A DNA stretch of 64,000 nucleotides from Bradyrhizobium niftali (GTDB lineage: Bacteria > Pseudomonadota > Alphaproteobacteria > Rhizobiales > Xanthobacteraceae). The notes under the pieces are model-generated. The model was not told where the DNA came from. It searched no databases and saw nothing but the letters and a program-made list of their open reading frames with translations. Shown piece after piece: positions 59,698 through 64,000 of this stretch (positions are counted from its first letter, which is position 1; every line of letters starts with the position of its first letter). The stretch is from assembly GCF_004571025.1 (NCBI RefSeq), contig NZ_SPQT01000039.1, positions 1-64,000 of the forward strand. Direction: 5' to 3'. A program made the translations under genes and the position numbers.

Positions 59698-61434
59698 ATG
59701 AGACTGCAGGATTTTCGTAGCGCCGCGATCGGGCCGGCGCTCCGTCCCAATGTCTGGGACATCGCCGCACTGATCCTGGTGGTCGGTGCCATGGTGCTGA
59801 TCGTCTATGGCGGCGAGCAGACCACGGCGCCGCTGTCCGACCTCGAGCGTGCGCCAGTGTCGCTCGATCCGTCCCATCTGCCGCTCTATGCGCTGCGCAC
59901 CACGATGCGGATGCTGCTCGCCATCGTCTGCTCGACGATCTTCACTTTCATCTATGCCGCGGTCGCCGCAAAAAGCCGGCGCGCCGAGATGGTGATGATT
60001 CCGCTGCTCGACATTCTGCAATCGGTGCCGATCCTGGGTTTCCTGACCTTCACGGTCGTGTTCTTCATGAACCTGTTTCCCGGCCAGGTGATGGGCGCCG
60101 AGCTCGCCTCGGTATTTGCAATCTTCACCAGCCAGGCCTGGAACATGACCTTCAGCATGTACCAGTCGATGCGCAACGTGCCGAAGGATCTGGAAGAGGC
60201 TACGCAGAGCTTCCACCTGTCCGGCTGGCAACGCTTCTGGCGCCTCGACGTGCCCTTCGCGATGCCGGGCCTGATCTGGAATGCGATGATGTCGATGTCG
60301 GGCGGCTGGTTCTTCGTGGTGGCCTCCGAAGCGATCACCGTCGGCAACACCACGGTGACGCTGCCGGGCGTCGGCTCCTATGTTGCGATGGCGATCCAGC
60401 AGCAGAACCTGGGCGCGATCTTCTACGCGATCCTGGCGATGCTGTTCGTCATCATCGCCTATGATCAGTTGCTGTTCCGCCCCATCGTCGCCTGGGCCGA
60501 CAAATTCCGCTTCGAGCAGACCGCTTCGGGCGAGGCGCCGACCTCCTGGATGCTCGACCTGTTCCGCCGCACCCGCGCGCTGCGCGCCCTCACGCTTCCC
60601 TTCGCCGCAGTGAACAGGATGGTCTCGAATTTGCGCATATCGCTGCCGAAGCTGTCTCCCGCGGGAAGCAACAAGGGGAGCCGCCCCTCGCGCCTCGTCG
60701 ATGCGCTCTGGGTCGCCGTGATCCTCGGCGGCGCGGCCTATGCCGCCTGGCTGACCTATCGCTACCTCTCGGCCAGCCTCGACCTGTCAGACGTCTTCGT
60801 CGCGATCCGCGACGGGATGATCACCCTGCTGCGCGTCATCGTGCTGATCAGCATCGCCACGCTGATCTGGGTGCCTATCGGCGTCTGGATCGGGCTTCGC
60901 CCGAAGCTCGCCGAGCGCGTGCAGCCGCTGGCGCAGTTCCTGGCGGCCTTCCCCGCCAATCTCGCCTTCCCCGTCTTCGTCTTCATCATCGTCCACTATG
61001 GGTTGAGCGCCAATATCTGGCTGAGCCCGCTGATGATCCTGGGCACGCAATGGTACATCCTGTTCAACGTGATCGCGGGTGCGAGCGCGTTCCCGACCGA
61101 CCTTCGCGAGGCCGCCGGCAGCTTCCACCTCGGGGGATGGCGCTGGTGGTTCAAGGTGATCCTGCCCGGCATTTTTCCCTACTACATCACCGGCGCGATC
61201 ACGGCGTCCGGCGGCTCATGGAACGCATCCATCGTCGCGGAGGTCGCAAGCTGGGGCGAGACGCATTTGCAGGCTACTGGATTGGGAGCCTATATCGCCA
61301 CGGCGACGGAGGCCGGCGACTTTCCGTGGGTCGTGCTCGGTATCGCCACGATGTGTATCATGGTGACGCTGTTCAATCGTCTGCTCTGGCGGCCGCTCTA
61401 TGCCTTCGGTGAGCGCCGCCTGCGTCTCGGCTGA
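59698..61434 (+). CDS. two-domain ABC permease, NitT/TauT-like
   Basis: A 578-residue inner-membrane protein made of two permease domains. Domain 1 (about 1-265) has the EAA loop EEATQSFHLSGWQRFWRLDVPFAMPGLIWN; domain 2 (about 335-578) has REAAGSFHLGGWRWWFKVILPGIFPYYITGAI. Both carry the SFHLxGWxxxWR variant. A single polypeptide thus replaces a permease dimer. AGAAGGGCAGG precedes the ATG. It is placed between porin and ATPase genes, making an outer-to-inner membrane import unit; no binding-protein gene lies in the window. Confidence 0.93.
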   Translation: MRLQDFRSAAIGPALRPNVWDIAALILVVGAMVLIVYGGEQTTAPLSDLERAPVSLDPSHLPLYALRTTMRMLLAIVCSTIFTFIYAAVAAKSRRAEMVMIPLLDILQSVPILGFLTFTVVFFMNLFPGQVMGAELASVFAIFTSQAWNMTFSMYQSMRNVPKDLEEATQSFHLSGWQRFWRLDVPFAMPGLIWNAMMSMSGGWFFVVASEAITVGNTTVTLPGVGSYVAMAIQQQNLGAIFYAILAMLFVIIAYDQLLFRPIVAWADKFRFEQTASGEAPTSWMLDLFRRTRALRALTLPFAAVNRMVSNLRISLPKLSPAGSNKGSRPSRLVDALWVAVILGGAAYAAWLTYRYLSASLDLSDVFVAIRDGMITLLRVIVLISIATLIWVPIGVWIGLRPKLAERVQPLAQFLAAFPANLAFPVFVFIIVHYGLSANIWLSPLMILGTQWYILFNVIAGASAFPTDLREAAGSFHLGGWRWWFKVILPGIFPYYITGAITASGGSWNASIVAEVASWGETHLQATGLGAYIATATEAGDFPWVVLGIATMCIMVTLFNRLLWRPLYAFGERRLRLG

Positions 61435-61449
61435 TGAGGAGGGAAGATC

Positions 61450-62760
61450 ATGCTTGACCAGGTAAAGCCATCCGCCCTCGTCGACATCCGCAACGTCTGC
61501 CGGTCCTTCCCGAAGGGCAGCGGCGAGCAGCTGCTGGTGCTCGACAAGGTCGACCTCACCATCCATTCCGGTGAGATCGTCGGCCTGCTGGGCCGCTCCG
61601 GCTCCGGCAAATCCACCCTGCTTCGGATCATCGCCGGCCTGATGGCGCCCTCCTCGGGCAGCGCGACTTGCCGCGGCGAGACCATCATCGGCCCGCCGAA
61701 CGGCGTTGCCATGGTGTTTCAGTCGTTTGCATTGTTTCCCTGGCTGACGGTGCTGCAAAACGTCGAACTCGGGCTGGAGGCGCTTGGCATCGACGCCGCC
61801 GAGCGGCGCAAGCGCGCACTCGCCGCGATCGACCTGATCGGCCTCGACGGATTCGAATCCGCCTTCCCCAAGGAATTATCCGGCGGCATGCGCCAGCGCG
61901 TAGGCTTTGCCCGCGCGCTGGTGGTGCATCCCGACCTCCTGCTGATGGACGAGCCGTTCTCGGCGCTCGACGTGCTCACCGCCGAGACGCTCCGTACCGA
62001 TTTGATCGATCTCTGGATCGAGGGCCGGCTGCCGATCAAGTCGATCCTCATGGTGACGCATAACATCGAGGAAGCGGTCCTGATGTGCGATCGCATCCTG
62101 GTGTTCTCGTCCAATCCGGGCCGGGTTGCGACCGAGATCAAGGTCGACCTGAAGCATCCGCGCAACCGGCTCGATCCGTATTTCCGGCAGCTCGTCGACA
62201 ATATTTATGCGCGTATGACCCAGCGCGCCGAGCCGAGAGCAGCTTCGATAGAGGGCATTCCCGGCACCGGCGTCGGCATGGTCCTGCACCACGTCTCATC
62301 CAACGTTCTTTCGGGCCTGATCGAAACGCTGGCCGCGCCGCCCTATAATGGCCACGCCGACCTGCCCGTGCTCGCAAGCCAGCTCCAGTTTGAAGCCGAC
62401 GAGATCATTCATCTAGGCGATTCCCTCCAGCTCCTGCGCTTTGCGCAGCTCAGCGAAGGCGACCTGATGCTCACGGACGCGGGAAAGCACTTTGCCAATA
62501 TCGAGACCGACGCACGCAAGAAGCTGTTCGCCGAGCATCTCGTCACCTACGTACCGGTGATGGGACTGATCCGACGCGTGCTGGACGAGCGTCCTTCGCA
62601 CACCGCGCCCGCAACCCGATTCCGCAACGAGCTCGAGGACTACATGTCCGAGGAGAATGCGGATGATACGATCAAGACGATCGTGTCCTGGGCCCGCTAT
62701 GGCGAGCTATTCGCCTATGACGAGCAATCGGAGACGTTCAGCCTGGAGAATCCGGGCTGA
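61450..62760 (+). CDS. ABC ATPase with AAA-associated C-terminal domain
   Basis: A 436-residue ATPase. The nucleotide-binding domain (about 1-260) has Walker A LLGRSGSGKST, Q-loop MVFQSFALFPWLTV, signature LSGGMRQRVGFARALV, Walker B LLMDEPFSALDVLTAE, and H-loop MVTHNIEEAVLM, as in NitT/TauT systems. Residues about 275-430 form an AAA-associated winged-helix-like C-terminal domain (VLSGLIETLAAPPYNGHADLPVLASQLQFEADEIIHLGDSLQLLRFAQLSEGDLMLTDAGKHFA), found in systems with a fused permease, possibly regulatory. GAGGAGGGAAG precedes the ATG; 15 bp after the permease stop. Confidence 0.94.
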   Translation: MLDQVKPSALVDIRNVCRSFPKGSGEQLLVLDKVDLTIHSGEIVGLLGRSGSGKSTLLRIIAGLMAPSSGSATCRGETIIGPPNGVAMVFQSFALFPWLTVLQNVELGLEALGIDAAERRKRALAAIDLIGLDGFESAFPKELSGGMRQRVGFARALVVHPDLLLMDEPFSALDVLTAETLRTDLIDLWIEGRLPIKSILMVTHNIEEAVLMCDRILVFSSNPGRVATEIKVDLKHPRNRLDPYFRQLVDNIYARMTQRAEPRAASIEGIPGTGVGMVLHHVSSNVLSGLIETLAAPPYNGHADLPVLASQLQFEADEIIHLGDSLQLLRFAQLSEGDLMLTDAGKHFANIETDARKKLFAEHLVTYVPVMGLIRRVLDERPSHTAPATRFRNELEDYMSEENADDTIKTIVSWARYGELFAYDEQSETFSLENPG

Positions 62761-62792
62761 AGCCGTCCTCCTGCACCCGCCGCGACTCGCGA

Positions 62793-64000
62793 TTAAGCGG
62801 CCCGGATCGCATCCAGGAACTTGCCGACCTCGACCTTGAGACGGCTGCTCTCGCCCGACAATGACCTTGCAGAAGCGAGCACGTTGGAGGAGGCCGATCC
62901 GGTCTGGCTCGCGCCGCGCTGCACGTCGACGATGCTGGCGGAGACCTGCTGGGTGCCGCGGGCCGCCTGCTGCACGTTGCGGGAAATCTCTCGCGTCGCC
63001 GCGCCCTGCTCCTCGACCGCCGAGGCGATCGCAGACGCGATCTCGGACATGCGGGTGATGGTGTCGCCGATCGCCTTGATGGCGCCGACGGAATCCTCCG
63101 TCGCCGTCTGGATTCCCGCGATCTGCTGGCTGATCTCGCCGGTGGCCTTGGCGGTCTGCTCGGCCAGCGCCTTGACCTCGGAGGCGACGACGGCAAAGCC
63201 GCGGCCGGCCTCGCCCGCGCGCGCCGCCTCGATGGTGGCGTTCAGCGCCAGAAGATTGGTCTGGCCCGCGATCTGGCTGATGAGCTCGACGACGTCCCCG
63301 ATCCGGCCGGCGGCCTTGGCCAGCTCGCCGACATGGTCGTTGGTCCGCACCGCCTGCTGCACCGCCTCGCCGGCGACCCGCGCGGAGTCCTGGACCTGCC
63401 GGCTGATTTCGTCCACCGACGAAGCCATTTCCTCCGCCGCCGCGGCAACGGTCTGCACGTTGGTGGAGGCCTGCTCGGACGCGGCCGCGACGGTCGCAGT
63501 GACCTTTTCCGATTGATCGGCCGTGCTCGTCAGCGTTCCCGCCGAGGCCTCCAGCTCCGACGATGCCGACGCAACGGTGTTGATGACGTCGCCGATCATG
63601 GCTTCGAAGTCGCGCGCAATCTGGTCCACGCGCTGGCCGCGACGGAGCCTCGCCTCGGCTTCGACCGCGGCCGCCTCGTCGGCGGCCTTCTTGGCGACGA
63701 GCGAATCCTTGAAGTGCCGCAGCGAGCCCGCCACCTGGCCGATCTCGTCGTTGCGGCCCGTCGCAGGGATCTCGACTTCGTGCTGTCCGGCGGCGAGCGT
63801 CCCGATCACGTCCGCGAGCCGGCTGAGCGGCGTCACCACGCGGCTGCGCAGCATCATGGTCACGCCACCGAGCGTCCCGAGCAGCGCCAGCACCGCCACG
63901 CCCGCGAGGGCGAGCATCGCCAGCGCGCCGTCGCGCGCGGAGGCGGCGCGCTCGGCAGCTTCGGCCAGCGCGGCGTCGCGCACGCCGTAGAACATCTGGA
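62793..64000 (-). CDS. methyl-accepting chemotaxis protein (5' end beyond window)
   Basis: The 3' part of a chemoreceptor, at least 400 residues. A membrane helix (LAMLALAGVAVLALLGTLGGVTMML) leads into a HAMP domain (RVVTPLSRLADVIGTLAAGQHEVEIPATGRNDEIGQVAGSLRHFKDSL) and a long coiled-coil signalling domain with the hairpin tip ISQIAGQTNLLALNATIEAARAGEAGRGFAVVASEVKALA, the CheA/CheW contact. The periplasmic sensor domain lies outside the window, so the ligand is unknown. The C terminus is SLSGESSRLKVEVGKFLDAIRAA, without an NWETF-like CheR tether. Confidence 0.94.
   Translation of the reverse strand, partial: QMFYGVRDAALAEAAERAASARDGALAMLALAGVAVLALLGTLGGVTMMLRSRVVTPLSRLADVIGTLAAGQHEVEIPATGRNDEIGQVAGSLRHFKDSLVAKKAADEAAAVEAEARLRRGQRVDQIARDFEAMIGDVINTVASASSELEASAGTLTSTADQSEKVTATVAAASEQASTNVQTVAAAAEEMASSVDEISRQVQDSARVAGEAVQQAVRTNDHVGELAKAAGRIGDVVELISQIAGQTNLLALNATIEAARAGEAGRGFAVVASEVKALAEQTAKATGEISQQIAGIQTATEDSVGAIKAIGDTITRMSEIASAIASAVEEQGAATREISRNVQQAARGTQQVSASIVDVQRGASQTGSASSNVLASARSLSGESSRLKVEVGKFLDAIRAA

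Noticed and set aside
1..64000. CRISPR arrays, tRNA or rRNA genes, prophage, defence islands
   Set aside because: No regularly spaced repeats, no tRNA-like folds or rRNA segments, and no phage structural or nuclease-helicase defence genes were recognised by reading.

Overview
The window looks like chromosomal DNA of a Bradyrhizobium-type alphaproteobacterium. This is inferred from the high GC, from FixJ-type and FegAB-type gene arrangements, and from several palindromic intergenic repeats typical of that group. No rRNA, tRNA or CRISPR array was recognised. Most of the window is ordinary transport and metabolism, with clear Shine-Dalgarno (SD) starts and many 4-bp operon overlaps.

Layout. 1-1.2 kb: start of an IS1182-type transposase cut by the window edge, then an orphan gene. 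1.3-5.3 kb: a minus-strand TonB receptor plus PepSY membrane protein unit behind a cobalamin riboswitch. 5.7-19.8 kb: mostly single genes (exported methyltransferase, TrpF-like protein, SRPBCC protein, serine hydrolase, DUF6064, amidase, GNAT, acyl-CoA dehydrogenase-like flavoprotein, RDD protein, PAS-GGDEF-EAL protein with a degenerate GGDEF motif, MepA). 20-22.1 kb: modABC with a short ModC. 22.3-27.9 kb: a GntR regulator divergent from a polyamine-type ABC transporter and a PuuE-like deacetylase. Two identical perfect palindromes and a sigma-54-like promoter lie in between. 28-31.5 kb: CPA antiporter and MscS channel.

31.5-39.9 kb: the map-radC neighbourhood, which has been invaded. A second, diverged copy of the map 3' end lies about 1.36 kb beyond map, after a LuxR gene. 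A 144-bp, about 93% identical copy of the radC 3' end lies 4.5 kb beyond radC. Between radC and its copy sit a Baeyer-Villiger monooxygenase, an alpha/beta hydrolase and an AraC regulator, which form a plausible ketone-to-ester-to-acid/alcohol module. No integrase is visible, so these look like scars of islands inserted at gene 3' ends.

39.9-52.8 kb: an ArsR/SRPBCC/hydrolase operon, small exported proteins, a lysozyme-like protein, an ECF42-type sigma factor with its DGPF/YciI partner, and a minus-strand operon (NMT1-type ABC transporter, 2-hydroxyacid dehydrogenase, AprI/Inh-like protein) divergent from a creatininase-family amidohydrolase.

53-62.8 kb is the most system-like part. Two paralogous exported DUF1194 (von Willebrand A-like) proteins flank a membrane histidine kinase and FixJ-type regulator. 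The second DUF1194 gene, and the region leading to a two-barrel outer-membrane porin, share the same TATACC(C/G)-type palindrome followed by TAGGGT at identical 37-nt spacing. The porin is followed by a two-domain NitT/TauT-type permease and an ATPase with an AAA-associated C-terminal domain, with no binding protein nearby. The inferred model is that the two-component pair drives the second DUF1194 protein and the porin-transporter unit. The window ends inside a chemoreceptor gene.
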